This document shows, piece by piece, positions 18,631 through 26,775 of a DNA stretch of 64,000 bases. The notes beneath the pieces are model-generated. The model searched no databases, was not told the DNA's origin, and saw nothing but the letters and a program-made list of their open reading frames with translations. A program made the translations under genes and the position numbers. The first letter of the stretch is position 1; every line of letters begins with the position of its first letter. The stretch spans positions 3,080,501 through 3,144,500 of the forward strand of contig NZ_CP063362.1 in assembly GCF_016807805.1 (NCBI RefSeq). The letters run 5' to 3'. The stretch comes from Xanthobacter dioxanivorans (GTDB taxonomy: Bacteria; Pseudomonadota; Alphaproteobacteria; Rhizobiales; Xanthobacteraceae).

Positions 18631-20346
18631 TCAGCCTCCTGCGCCGAAGCTCTGGCCGGCCGCCCCCGCGAGGTGCTCGACGATGGGACCGAGAGACAAA
18701 GCCGGGAAGAAGGTGAGCCCGCCGACGATCAGGATCACCCCCACCAGGAGGCCGACGAACAGCCCGCCGCCGGTGGGGAAGGTGCCCGCCGAGGCCGGTA
18801 CCGTCTTCTTCGCCGCCATGGATCCGGCCAGCGCCATGGCCGGCACGATCATCAGGAACCGGCCGACGAACATGGAGGAGGCCAGGGTCAGGTTGTAGAA
18901 GAAGGTGTTCCCGGTCAGTCCGCCGAAGGCCGAGCCGTTGTTGGCGGTGGCCGACGTGTAGGCGTAGAGGATTTCCGAGAAGCCGTGCGGCCCCGGATTG
19001 GCGATGGAGGCCACCGCCGAGGGCAGGACGCTCGCCACCGCCGTCCAGCCGAGCATCATCAAGGGCAGGATGAGGATGGCGAGCATGGCCATCTTCACTT
19101 CCTTCGCCTCGATCTTCTTGCCCACGTATTCCGGCGTGCGGCCCACCATGAGGCCGGCCACGAACATGGCCACGACCACGAACAGCAGCATGCCGTACAT
19201 GCCGGCGCCCACGCCGCCGACGATGATCTCGCCCAGCTCCATGTTGATGAGCGGGATCATGCCGCCGAGCGCGGTGAAGCTGTCATGCATGGCGTTCACC
19301 GCGCCGCAGGAGGCGGCCGTGGTGATCACCGCGAACAGGGCCGAGGCGACGATGCCGAAGCGCAGCTCCTTGCCTTCCATGTTTCCGCCGGTGAGCCCGA
19401 GGGCGTCGAGGGCCGGCGTGCCGGAGGCCTCCGCCCAGTAGGCCACCGCGACGCCGGCGAGGAACAGCACGCCCATGGCGGAAAGGATCGCCCAGCCCTG
19501 CCGCTCGTCGCCCACCATGCGGCCGAACACGTTGGTGAGGGCGGCGCCCAGGGCGAAGATGGACACCATCTGCACGAAGTTGGAGAGCGCGGTGGGGTTC
19601 TCGAACGGGTGCGCGGCATTGGCGTTGAAGAAGCCGCCGCCATTGGTGCCCAGCATCTTGATGGCCACCTGCGAGGCCACGGGCCCGACCGCGAGGGTCT
19701 GCTTGCCGCCTTCGAGGGTGGTGGCGTCCACGTAGGCGCCGAGGGTCTGCGGGATGCCCTGCCACACCAGGAACAGGGTGAAGACGATGCAGACGGGCAG
19801 GAGCACGTAGAGGGTGCAGCGGGTGATATCCACCCAGAAGTTGCCCACCGTCTGCGCCGAGGCGCGGGAGAAGCCGCGGATCAGCGCCAGCGCCAGCACG
19901 ATGCCGGTGGCGGCGGAGAGGAAGTTCTGGTGGGTCAGGCCGAGCATCTGCACGAGATAGCTCATCGTGCTTTCGCCGCCGTAGTTCTGCCAGTTGGTGT
20001 TGGTGATGAAGCTCACCGCCGTGTTGAAGGCGAGGTCCGGCGCCACCGCCGACATGCCCTGCGGGTTGAACGGCAGCAGGTCCTGAAGGCGCATGAGCGC
20101 GTAGAGGATGGCGAAGCCGCCCAGGTGGAACAGGAGCATGGCGATGGTGTAGGTGAGCCAGTGCTGCTCGCGCGCCGCATCGACGCCGCCGAGGCGATAG
20201 ATGACGCTTTCCACCGGCCGCAGCACGGGCGACAGGAAGGTGCGTTCGCCCGCGAACACGCGGGTCATGTAGGCGCCGAGGGGCCGCGTCAGCAGGAGGA
20301 CGACGAGGCAGAACAGCGCGATCTGGATGAAGCCGTTGAGGGTCAT
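18631..20346 (-). CDS. kdpA: KdpA, potassium-binding channel-like subunit
   Basis: Ten-helix membrane subunit that selects and translocates K+, 571 residues. Typical family blocks are visible: the start [40 protein letters not shown] at the first selectivity region, [40 protein letters not shown] and [20 protein letters not shown] with Gly-containing filter loops. It begins 11 bp after kdpF and is followed by the 71-aa protein. Regulation is expected through KdpDE encoded in the same cluster. Confidence 0.96.
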   Translation of the reverse strand: MTLNGFIQIALFCLVVLLLTRPLGAYMTRVFAGERTFLSPVLRPVESVIYRLGGVDAAREQHWLTYTIAMLLFHLGGFAILYALMRLQDLLPFNPQGMSAVAPDLAFNTAVSFITNTNWQNYGGESTMSYLVQMLGLTHQNFLSAATGIVLALALIRGFSRASAQTVGNFWVDITRCTLYVLLPVCIVFTLFLVWQGIPQTLGAYVDATTLEGGKQTLAVGPVASQVAIKMLGTNGGGFFNANAAHPFENPTALSNFVQMVSIFALGAALTNVFGRMVGDERQGWAILSAMGVLFLAGVAVAYWAEASGTPALDALGLTGGNMEGKELRFGIVASALFAVITTAASCGAVNAMHDSFTALGGMIPLINMELGEIIVGGVGAGMYGMLLFVVVAMFVAGLMVGRTPEYVGKKIEAKEVKMAMLAILILPLMMLGWTAVASVLPSAVASIANPGPHGFSEILYAYTSATANNGSAFGGLTGNTFFYNLTLASSMFVGRFLMIVPAMALAGSMAAKKTVPASAGTFPTGGGLFVGLLVGVILIVGGLTFFPALSLGPIVEHLAGAAGQSFGAGG

Positions 20347-20357
20347 TGGGGTTCTCC

Positions 20358-20447
20358 TCAGAACCGTTCGGGCCTGAGCAGGGCGAAGGTGAGGTAGAAG
20401 AGCAGGCCGGCGGTGACGAGCCCGCCGAGCGCGTAATCAAGCATCAT
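20358..20447 (-). CDS. kdpF: KdpF, small stabilising subunit
   Basis: 29-residue hydrophobic peptide: [20 protein letters not shown] followed by FALLRPERF. This matches KdpF in length, single membrane span and the conserved LxxPERF end, and it lies directly before kdpA. A GAGGAG ribosome site precedes the double ATG at 20442-20447. It stabilises the KdpFABC complex in the membrane. Too short for most automatic gene finders. Confidence 0.93.
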   Translation of the reverse strand: MMLDYALGGLVTAGLLFYLTFALLRPERF

Positions 20448-20571
20448 GGGATGTCTCCTCGGGGCGGTGGCCGCAGGCATGCGACCGCGCCCGCTTTCAA
20501 GACGGAATGCAGGTTCGGGTGCGTGAGGGGCCCGCATGCGCCTGTCGCGATGCGGGCCGATCGGCGCGGCG

Positions 20572-20655
20572 TCAGAGCCGTTCGCAGACGTGGCCGTAGC
20601 CGATGGCCAGCGCGAACAGGGCAAGGCCCAGCGCGAGCATGAGAATGTCCAGCAT
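20572..20655 (-). CDS. 27-aa membrane peptide at head of kdp operon
   Basis: A 27-residue peptide (MLDILMLALGLALFALAIGY then GHVCERL) encoded 124 bp upstream of kdpF on the same strand, with GGAACG about 8 nt before the ATG. It has one membrane span and a charged C-terminus and looks like a KdpF-sized peptide with a different tail (CERL in place of PERF). Similar short peptides ending in a Cys-(Glu/Asp)-(Arg/Lys)-Leu motif are, from memory, found before kdpF in other proteobacteria, usually unannotated. Function unknown; possibly a second small pump subunit. Confidence 0.65.
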   Translation of the reverse strand: MLDILMLALGLALFALAIGYGHVCERL

Positions 20656-20907
20656 CGTGGCGTTCCGATCCGTATCAGCGGCGGTACGGGCGGCGGGCCG
20701 CTTCCCGGAACAGGAAGCAGCCCGACCGCTCGTGCCTAAAGCTGGCGCGATGCGGATAAAGAGTCGAGACGGGTGCCCCGGCGCGGATATAGGAATCTCA
20801 TAAAGACCGCGGGCCGGGCCCACCTTCTCAATCGCCTGGGTGCGGCCCGATCCGGGATGGGACGGCGAGGTCGTCCTGCCGATGGGGTGGCCCTGCGGCG
20901 CGCGGCC

Positions 20908-21609
20908 TCACAGCCCCAGATAGGCCGCGCGCACCTTCGGATCCACCAGCAGGGCGGCGCCCGTGCCTTCCATCACCACGCGCCCGGTCTCCAGCACGTA
21001 GCCGCGATCGGCGATGGCCAGCGCCGCCGAGGCGTTCTGCTCCACCAGCAGCACGGTGAGGCCCTCCGCCCGCAGTGCGCGCACCGCGGCGAGAATCTGG
21101 TCCACCAGCAGCGGGGCGAGGCCGAGGGAGGGCTCATCGAGCAGCAGCAGCTTCGGCGCCGCCATGAGCGCGCGGCCGATGGCCAGCATCTGCTGCTGCC
21201 CGCCGGACAGGCTCATGGCCGCGATCTTCCGCTTCTCGGCGAGCACCGGGAACAGGCCGTAGACATGGTCGAGCCGGCCGCGCGTGCCGGCATCCTGCCG
21301 GCGGTAGGCGCCGAGGCGCAGATTGTCCTCCACCGTCAGCGGGCCGAACACCTGCCGGCCTTCCGGCGACTGGGAGATGCCGCGCATGACGCGCTTGTGC
21401 GGTTCCAGCCGCTCGATGGGCTCGCCCTCGAACAGGATGCGCCCGGCGCGCGCCGGCTGCACGCCGGAGAGGGTGCGCAAAAGCGTGGTCTTGCCGGCGC
21501 CGTTGGAGCCCACCAGCGCGACGATCTCGCCGGCCTTCACCTGAAGCCACACCTCGTGCAGCACGCTGATGCGGCCATAGGCCGAGCTGACACCCTCAAC
21601 CGTGAGCAC
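20908..21609 (-). CDS. livF: branched-chain amino acid-type ABC transporter ATPase LivF
   Basis: Second nucleotide-binding subunit of a Liv-type (HAAT) importer, 233 residues from GTG 21609. That start has a GGGAGG site 6 nt upstream and matches the normal LivF length; an ATG at 21657 would overlap livG by 62 bp. Motifs: Walker A GSNGAGKTT, Q-loop ISQSPEGRQVFGPLTVEDNL, signature LSGGQQQMLAIGRALM, Walker B LLLLDEPSLGLAP and the switch His replaced by the family-typical LLVEQN. Last gene of the livKHMGF operon, overlapping livG by 14 bp. Confidence 0.93.
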   Translation of the reverse strand: MLTVEGVSSAYGRISVLHEVWLQVKAGEIVALVGSNGAGKTTLLRTLSGVQPARAGRILFEGEPIERLEPHKRVMRGISQSPEGRQVFGPLTVEDNLRLGAYRRQDAGTRGRLDHVYGLFPVLAEKRKIAAMSLSGGQQQMLAIGRALMAAPKLLLLDEPSLGLAPLLVDQILAAVRALRAEGLTVLLVEQNASAALAIADRGYVLETGRVVMEGTGAALLVDPKVRAAYLGL

Positions 21610-22399
21610 GATCGGCCTCCCGTGCGCCGTGGTCACCGAGATAGGCGGCGATGACATCGGGGTTGTCGCGCACCGCCCGTGGCGGGCCTTCCGCCAGCGG
21701 CCGGCCCTGGGCCAGCACCAGAACCCGGTCGGAAATCTTCATCACCAGCTTCATGTCGTGCTCGATGAGCACCACCGCGACGCCGCTTCTGGCGATGTCG
21801 GCGATGAGGTGGTCCATGGCCTCGGTCTCCACCGGGTTGCAGCCGGCGGCGGGCTCGTCGAGGAGCAGGATCTTCGGGCTGGCCGCCAGCGCCCGGGCGA
21901 TCTCCAGCCGCTTCAGCGCGCCGTAGGGCAGGGCGCCGGCGGAGGCGTCGGCGAGCGGGGCGAGGCCCACCTTGTCGAGCAGTTCCATGGCGCGCTCCCG
22001 CGTCACCCGGTTCTGCCGCCCGACGGCGGGCAGGCCGAGGAGGTCGGCGAGGAAGGAGGTGCGCTCCGACAGGTGGCAGCCGACCATCACGTTCTCCACC
22101 GCGCTCATGCGGAAGAACACCTGAAGGTTCTGGAAGGTGCGCGCCATGCCCCGGCGCACCAGCAGGTGCGGGGCAAGGCCGGTGATGTCCTCGCCGGCGA
22201 GCCGCACCTTGCCCTGCGAGGCGCGGTAGATGCCGGTGACGAGGTTGAACAGGGTGGTCTTGCCGTCGCCGTTCGGCCCGATGATGGAGAAGACCTGCCC
22301 CGCCTCCACCTTGAACGAGACGCGGTCCACCGCCTTGAGGCCGCCGAAGGCGATGCCGATGTCGCTGACATCGAGCAGGCTCGTGGGTCCCCCGTTCAT
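21596..22399 (-). CDS. livG: ABC transporter ATPase LivG
   Basis: First nucleotide-binding subunit of the Liv-type importer, 267 residues. Walker A reads GPNGDGKTT (Asp where most LivG have Ala, still within the consensus). The Q-loop region is ARTFQNLQVFFRMSAVENVM, the signature region GALPYGALKRLEIARALAAS, Walker B ILLLDEPAAGCNPVET and the switch IEHDMKLVMKISDRVLVL. The ATG at 22399 overlaps the livM stop by 4 bp (ATGA). Works with LivF to power uptake through LivHM. Confidence 0.94.
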   Translation of the reverse strand: MNGGPTSLLDVSDIGIAFGGLKAVDRVSFKVEAGQVFSIIGPNGDGKTTLFNLVTGIYRASQGKVRLAGEDITGLAPHLLVRRGMARTFQNLQVFFRMSAVENVMVGCHLSERTSFLADLLGLPAVGRQNRVTRERAMELLDKVGLAPLADASAGALPYGALKRLEIARALAASPKILLLDEPAAGCNPVETEAMDHLIADIARSGVAVVLIEHDMKLVMKISDRVLVLAQGRPLAEGPPRAVRDNPDVIAAYLGDHGAREADRAHG

Positions 22400-23343
22400 G
22401 GCAGCCGCTCCATCAGGTAGGCGCGGATGGACGGCACGATGCCCTGCGGCAGGAAGATCATGAACACCATGATCAGCAGGCCCAGCACCGCCTGCTCGTA
22501 TTCCTGCAGCGCGGTGAGCATCTGCGGCAGCACCACCAGGAAGGCGGCGCCCACCACGGTGCCGAACACCGAGCCGAGGCCGCCGATGATCACCATGGCG
22601 ACGAGCTCGATGGAGTGGGAGAAGCTCGCCGCCTCGGGGGTGATGAGGCCGTTCATGGCGGCGAGCAGCCCGCCGGCCACCGCCGCATAAACCGCCGCCA
22701 CCACGAAGGCCGCGAGCTTCTTCGACGCCACGTCGATGCCGGTGCCGGCGGCGGCCACCTCGCTGTCGTGCAGCGCGCGCAGCGCCCGCCCGGTGGGGCT
22801 GGCAGCGATGTTGAGGGCGAGGAGGGCGCCCACGAGGAGCGCGCCGGCCGTCACCCAGTACCAGCTTGTCGCCCCGGCCACGCGCCAGCCGAACAGCGAG
22901 AGGCGCGACACGGCCATGCCGTCCGGCCCGCCGGTGATCTCCGCCTCGCTGTGCAGCACCAAGGCGACGATGACGCCGAAGCCCAGGGTTGCGATGGCGA
23001 GGTAATAGCCCTTCAGCCGCAGGATCGGCCGGCCGACCGCATAGGCGACGAGGCCGGCGACCGCCGCGCCCAGCACCAGGCAGAGCAGCGGATCGAGCCC
23101 CAGCCGCACCGGGCTGATGGCCACCGTATAGGCGCCGATGCCGAGGAAGCCGGCGTGGCCCAGGCTCACCTGTCCCGCATAGCCCATGAGAATGGTGAGG
23201 CCGAGGGCGGCGAGGGCGAATATCCACACCAGCGCCGCCACCCGCAGATGGAAGGAGGAGGTGGAGACGAGCGGCACCAGCACCATCAGCGCGGCGAGGA
23301 CGAGGAGGGGGGTGTAGCGGGCCCTGAGCGCCTTGCCGAGCAT
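22396..23343 (-). CDS. livM: ABC transporter permease LivM
   Basis: Inner-membrane permease of the Liv-type importer, 315 residues, with about ten hydrophobic segments. Family hallmarks: LGLTILMGYAGQVSLGHAGF near residue 50, RLKGYYLAIATLGFGVIVAL, and the cytoplasmic coupling loop RALRALHDSEVAAAGTGIDV. The ATG at 23343 overlaps the livH stop by one base (TGATG) and its own stop overlaps livG. Pairs with LivH to form the membrane channel. Confidence 0.94.
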   Translation of the reverse strand: MLGKALRARYTPLLVLAALMVLVPLVSTSSFHLRVAALVWIFALAALGLTILMGYAGQVSLGHAGFLGIGAYTVAISPVRLGLDPLLCLVLGAAVAGLVAYAVGRPILRLKGYYLAIATLGFGVIVALVLHSEAEITGGPDGMAVSRLSLFGWRVAGATSWYWVTAGALLVGALLALNIAASPTGRALRALHDSEVAAAGTGIDVASKKLAAFVVAAVYAAVAGGLLAAMNGLITPEAASFSHSIELVAMVIIGGLGSVFGTVVGAAFLVVLPQMLTALQEYEQAVLGLLIMVFMIFLPQGIVPSIRAYLMERLP

Positions 23344-24215
23344 CACACGCGCTCCACGCTGCGGCCGCCGAACAGGCCGCGCGGCAGGAAGAACAGGACG
23401 AAGAGGATCATCAGGAAGGCCACCGCATCCTTGTAGGTGGAGGAGACATAGCCGGCGCCGAAGGTCTCCAGCAGGCCGATGAGCAGGCCGCCCACCACCG
23501 CCCCCAGGGGGTTGCCCATGCCGCCCAGCATGGCGGCGGCGAAGCCCTTCAGCGCGAACAGGGTGCCGATGTCGTAGCGGGTGAGGGTGATCGGCGTCGC
23601 CACCACGCCGGCGAGCGCGCCGATGGCGGCCGAGAGGCCGAAGGCCATGGCGAGGATCAGCGTGACGTTGATGCCCACCAGCTTCGCGGCCAGCCGGTTG
23701 GCGGCGGTGGCGAGCAGGCCCTTGCCGACGAGGGTGTGTTCCAGGAACAGGTAGAGCGCGACCACGAGGCCGATGGCGGTGCCGAGCACCCACAGGCTCT
23801 GCGGCAGGAGGGTGGCGCCGCCGATGGGAATGGGCGCATCGCCCGAGAAGGCGGGCAGGGAATGGAACTGCTTGTCGAAGACGATCTGCGCCACGCCCTT
23901 GATGAAGATGGACGCGCCGATGGTGATCATGATCAGCGTCACCGGCGAGGCGCCGCGCGCCGGCTCGATGGCGAGGCGGTGGAGCAGCAGCCCCACGCCG
24001 ACCGCCGCCACCACCGCGATGAGCGCGGCCAGCGGCAGGGAGAGGCCGGAGGCCATCAGGAAGACGGTGCCCATGCCGCCGATCATGACGAAATCGCCCT
24101 GGGCGAAGTTGATCACGTCGGAGGCGTTGTAGATGAGGGTGAAGCCCAAGGCGATGAGCGCGTAGATCGCGCCCACCGTGAGGCCTGAGAACACGAGCTG
24201 GAGAAATTCGGACAT
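23343..24215 (-). CDS. livH: ABC transporter permease LivH
   Basis: Inner-membrane permease of the Liv-type importer, 290 residues from ATG 24215 (MSEFLQLVFSGLTVGAIYAL). The frame is open to 24248, but this start matches the family N-terminus. Typical motifs: ALGFTLIYNASDVINFAQGD, LLATAANRLAAKLVGINVTL (coupling region) and AAMLGGMGNPLGAVVGGLLI. Partner of LivM. A hairpin separates it from the upstream livK. Confidence 0.94.
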   Translation of the reverse strand: MSEFLQLVFSGLTVGAIYALIALGFTLIYNASDVINFAQGDFVMIGGMGTVFLMASGLSLPLAALIAVVAAVGVGLLLHRLAIEPARGASPVTLIMITIGASIFIKGVAQIVFDKQFHSLPAFSGDAPIPIGGATLLPQSLWVLGTAIGLVVALYLFLEHTLVGKGLLATAANRLAAKLVGINVTLILAMAFGLSAAIGALAGVVATPITLTRYDIGTLFALKGFAAAMLGGMGNPLGAVVGGLLIGLLETFGAGYVSSTYKDAVAFLMILFVLFFLPRGLFGGRSVERV

Positions 24216-24234
24216 GGTCTCTCGCACCGGATGT

Positions 24235-24256
24235 CCGGCGGCGCGCACGCCGCCGG
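24235..24256 (-). other. intercistronic hairpin between livK and livH
   Basis: Inverted repeat CCGGCGGCG / CGCCGCCGG (9-bp arms, 4-nt loop) in the 171-bp gap after the binding-protein gene. Such hairpins often protect the 3' end of periplasmic binding-protein mRNA and give it higher abundance than the permease genes. No T-run, so partial readthrough is expected. Confidence 0.45.
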
Positions 24257-24386
24257 GGCAGGGGCAGGGTGGAGGGAGCGGCCTGAAGGCGGATCCCGGT
24301 CAGGTTGGCGCTGGCTGACCGGTGAACCCGCCTCCGGGCTCAATACGTTTGCGCGGAACGTGGACGCGCGGGGCCGAAAGATCGGC

Positions 24387-25571
24387 TCAGCGCGTGGGAG
24401 CTTCCAGCACCCAGTCGCCCTTGCGGATCTCCAGCATGCGGAAGGAATCCGTGCCGAGGCCCAGATGGTCGGTGGGCGTGAAGGTGTAGACGCCGGTGAC
24501 GCCCACATAATCCTTGGTGCCTTCCAGCGCGTCGCGGATCTTCTTCGGGTCGGCGGACTTCGCCTTCTCGATGGCCTTGGTGACGAGCTGGATGCCGTCG
24601 AAGCCATAGCCGCCGAAGGTGGAGACGGGCTGGCCGGTGGCCTTCTCGTAGGAGGCCTTGTACTCGGCCACCACCGGCTTCTGCTTGTCACTGGCGGCGA
24701 GCTTGTCGCCCACCAGGATGGCGGGGGCCGGCAGGCGCACGCCGTCGGCGGCCGGGCCGGCGAGGTCGATGAAGCTCTTCGAGGCGACGCCGTGGCTCTG
24801 GTAGAGCGGCAGGCCGATGCCGAGCTGGGCGAAGTTGCGGGTCACGATGGCCGGGCCCTGGCCGAAGCCGGGATTGAGCACCGCCTGGATGCCCGCCGTG
24901 TTCTTGATCTTGTTGAGCTGGGGCGTCATGTCGGAATCGGTGGCGCCGTAGGTTTCGTCGGCGACGACGGTGATGGCGTAGTCCGAAATCACCTTGAGGC
25001 ACTGGTTGCGCATGGACTTGCCGAAACCATCCGTGCCCGAGATCATGCCGATCTTGGTGATGCCGCGCGCCTTCATGTCCTCGAAGATCTTCTGGCAGGC
25101 GGTCTTGTCGGTGTGGGGCGTCTTGAAGACGAAGGCGCGCACCGGCTCGACGATCTCGATGCCGCCGGCCAGCGACACGAAGGGAATGCCGGCTTCCTCG
25201 AACACCGGGATCATGGCCATGGTGGCGCCGGTGGAGGTGCCGCCGACCATGGCGACCACCTTGTCGTCCTCCACCAGGCGGGTGGCGAAGGTGCGGGCCT
25301 TGTTGGCGTCGCCGCCGTCGTCGTAGAGCACGAGCTCCACCGGCCGGCCGAGCAGCCCGCCCTTCTTGTTCAGCTCTTCCACATAGAGCTTGAGCGTTCT
25401 CGCCTCGGGGTCGCCGAGGAACGCGGAGGGGCCGGTGGCGGAGACCACCGAGCCGATCTTGATCGGATCGGCGGCGCGGGCGGTGGTGCCGAAGGTGGCG
25501 GCGGCGCCGAAGGCGGAGAGGGCGAAGGCGGCAGCGCGCAGCATCGGCCGCAGGCGTGCGGACGTTTCCAT
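24387..25571 (-). CDS. livK: Liv-type periplasmic substrate-binding protein
   Basis: Type I periplasmic binding protein of the Leu/Ile/Val family, 394 residues from ATG 25571, which follows a strong GGAGGA site. A signal peptide covers about residues 1-34 (LRAAAFALSAFGAAATFGTT, cleavage after ARA). The mature part starts ADPIKIGSVVSATGPSAFLG and has the usual VAMVGGTSTGATMAMIPVFE and TFGGYGFDGIQLVTKAIEKA blocks. It captures the ligand for LivHMGF. Its promoter overlaps a palindrome shared with the phenylacetate cluster, so the ligand may be phenylacetate or another aromatic acid and not an amino acid. That is inference from regulation and neighbours. Confidence 0.92.
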   Translation of the reverse strand: METSARLRPMLRAAAFALSAFGAAATFGTTARAADPIKIGSVVSATGPSAFLGDPEARTLKLYVEELNKKGGLLGRPVELVLYDDGGDANKARTFATRLVEDDKVVAMVGGTSTGATMAMIPVFEEAGIPFVSLAGGIEIVEPVRAFVFKTPHTDKTACQKIFEDMKARGITKIGMISGTDGFGKSMRNQCLKVISDYAITVVADETYGATDSDMTPQLNKIKNTAGIQAVLNPGFGQGPAIVTRNFAQLGIGLPLYQSHGVASKSFIDLAGPAADGVRLPAPAILVGDKLAASDKQKPVVAEYKASYEKATGQPVSTFGGYGFDGIQLVTKAIEKAKSADPKKIRDALEGTKDYVGVTGVYTFTPTDHLGLGTDSFRMLEIRKGDWVLEAPTR

Positions 25572-25747
25572 GTAGCGTTCCTCCAAAAGGTCCATTTCGG
25601 GCCGAGGAGCGGGTTGACCCGCCCCCGGAGCCCGCCCTCGGCGTCCCGCATGGCGGGCCGGCCGGAGGGGCGGCCTCCGTTCTTGAAACTGGCGGCGGAC
25701 CAGAAATCCCGCCGCCCACCGGCAGGCCCTGGCCCGACGGAAGGGGA

Positions 25748-25776
25748 ACTATATAATTGACCGACCGGATGGTCAA
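25748..25776 (-). promoter_or_regulatory. predicted liv operon promoter
   Basis: On the minus strand, -35 TTGACC (25771-25776) and -10 TATAGT (25748-25753) are separated by exactly 17 bp and read toward livK, whose ATG is about 170 bp downstream. The 22-bp palindrome at 25756-25777 covers the spacer and -35 box, so bound regulator would block RNA polymerase. Confidence 0.65.
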
Positions 25777-25777
25777 T
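25756..25777. promoter_or_regulatory. TetR-type operator, copy 1 (liv promoter)
   Basis: A 22-bp imperfect palindrome with arms ATTGACC and GGTCAAT and centre GACCGGAT; 18 of 22 positions are symmetric. The same 22-bp layout recurs at 25816-25837 and, with arms ATTAACCG/CGGTTAAT, at 34661-34682 before paaG. The likely binder is the TetR regulator encoded at 25933. It lies over the predicted livK promoter. Confidence 0.65.
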
Positions 25778-25815
25778 ATAAGATGAGGTGGCCTGCGAGG
25801 GCGCCGCGCTGGGCC

Positions 25816-25846
25816 ATTGATCGACCAGCCGGACAATATTTGTTAT
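25816..25846 (+). promoter_or_regulatory. TetR-type operator copy 2 with predicted tetR promoter
   Basis: A 22-bp element (25816-25837: ATTGATCGACC, then AGCCGGACAAT) identical to copy 1 at 17 of 22 positions. On the plus strand it overlaps a possible promoter with -35 TTGATC (25817-25822) and -10 TGTTAT (25841-25846), spacing 18 bp, about 90 bp before the TetR start. This fits autoregulation. The rest of the 361-bp gap up to livK shows nothing further. Confidence 0.5.
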
Positions 25847-25932
25847 GCGGAGCCTTCCGCCGTGGCGGATGGTGGCGGGCGCGCGGCCTCACCGGAAGGG
25901 AAGGGCGCGGCGGCCCGCATGGATGGGGCAAG

Positions 25933-26688
25933 ATGGCTCGGACACGCGCTCAGGACTACGACGTCAAACGACAGGCGATCCTTCACAAGTCGGCGGAGCT
26001 GTTCGCGCAGTTCGGCTATTCCGGCACTTCGATCACCATGATCGCCGAGGCCTGCGGCGCCTCCAAAGCCTTGCTCTACCACTATTATCCCGACAAGGGC
26101 GCGGTGCTTTTCGACATCTTGTCGACCCACCTGGAGCAGCTCATCCAGGCGGTGGAGGCAGCCCTGGAGGCGGCGCCGGCGGATGATCGTGTCTACGCCA
26201 TCGCCTCCGCGTTGCTGGAATCGTATCGCGACGCCGATGCCGAGCACCAGGTGCAGATCGCCAACCTGAAACTGCTGTCCGCCGAGCAGCAGGACGCGCT
26301 GCGGGCCATGGAGCGGCGCCTCGTGGTGCTGATGTCGGAGGCCATCGCGGCGCAGGTGCCGCAGATCGGCCGGGGGCCGCTGCTCAAGCCGGTCACCATG
26401 TCCGCCTTCGGCATGCTCAACTGGCATTACCTTTGGTTTCGCGAGGGGCGGGGCCTGACCCGCGCGGAATATGCCCGTCTCGTCTCCCAGCTGATCATCG
26501 CCGGAGCCGCGGCCGCCGCGACGGCACCCGCGGCCGAGGCGCGGCCGGAGCCCCGCATCCGCGCCGTCGCGCCGGCGGCCGCGCCGCGCCGGCGGGCCAA
26601 GGCGCCGCCGGCCAAGCCGGAGCGGGACGAGGCGACCCCGGTCGGGAAAGGCGGGCGCCGCAAGGCGGAACAGCGGACGACGGATTAG
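25933..26688 (+). CDS. TetR/AcrR regulator, PaaR-like, with basic C-terminal tail
   Basis: Repressor of 251 residues. HTH at about 10-60: RQAILHKSAELFAQFGYSGT, then SITMIAEACGASKALLYHYY. The ligand domain runs to about residue 195 (MSAFGMLNWHYLWFREGRGL). The remaining 55 residues are an Ala/Pro/Arg/Lys-rich tail (AVAPAAAPRRRAKAPPAKPE), unusual for TetR proteins. Start ATG 25933 is taken because the frame upstream reads as noise. It is divergent from livKHMGF and 87 bp upstream of paaX. The palindromes in its upstream region and before paaG suggest a PaaR-type regulator responding to phenylacetyl-CoA or a related CoA thioester. The effector is inferred. Confidence 0.85.
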   Translation: MARTRAQDYDVKRQAILHKSAELFAQFGYSGTSITMIAEACGASKALLYHYYPDKGAVLFDILSTHLEQLIQAVEAALEAAPADDRVYAIASALLESYRDADAEHQVQIANLKLLSAEQQDALRAMERRLVVLMSEAIAAQVPQIGRGPLLKPVTMSAFGMLNWHYLWFREGRGLTRAEYARLVSQLIIAGAAAAATAPAAEARPEPRIRAVAPAAAPRRRAKAPPAKPERDEATPVGKGGRRKAEQRTTD

Positions 26689-26702
26689 CCGGCGGCGGAA
26701 GA

Positions 26703-26732
26703 GCGGAAGGCGGAACAGCGGAAGGCGGAACA
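26703..26732. repeat. 15-bp tandem duplication after tetR
   Basis: The 15-mer GCGGAAGGCGGAACA is repeated exactly (26703-26717, 26718-26732), followed by a degenerate third copy. Related AAGGCGGAACAGCGG text occurs in the last codons of the TetR gene just upstream. Probably replication slippage extending from the low-complexity 3' end of that gene into the tetR-paaX gap. Confidence 0.6.
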
Positions 26733-26775
26733 GAGGAAGGCTTGCGCATCCGCCCGTCTCGGCTATGGAACGGCC

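Noticed and set aside
21610..21657. ATG 21657 as start of livF
   Set aside because: It would overlap livG by 62 bp and add a non-conserved leader; GTG 21609 has GGGAGG at ideal spacing.
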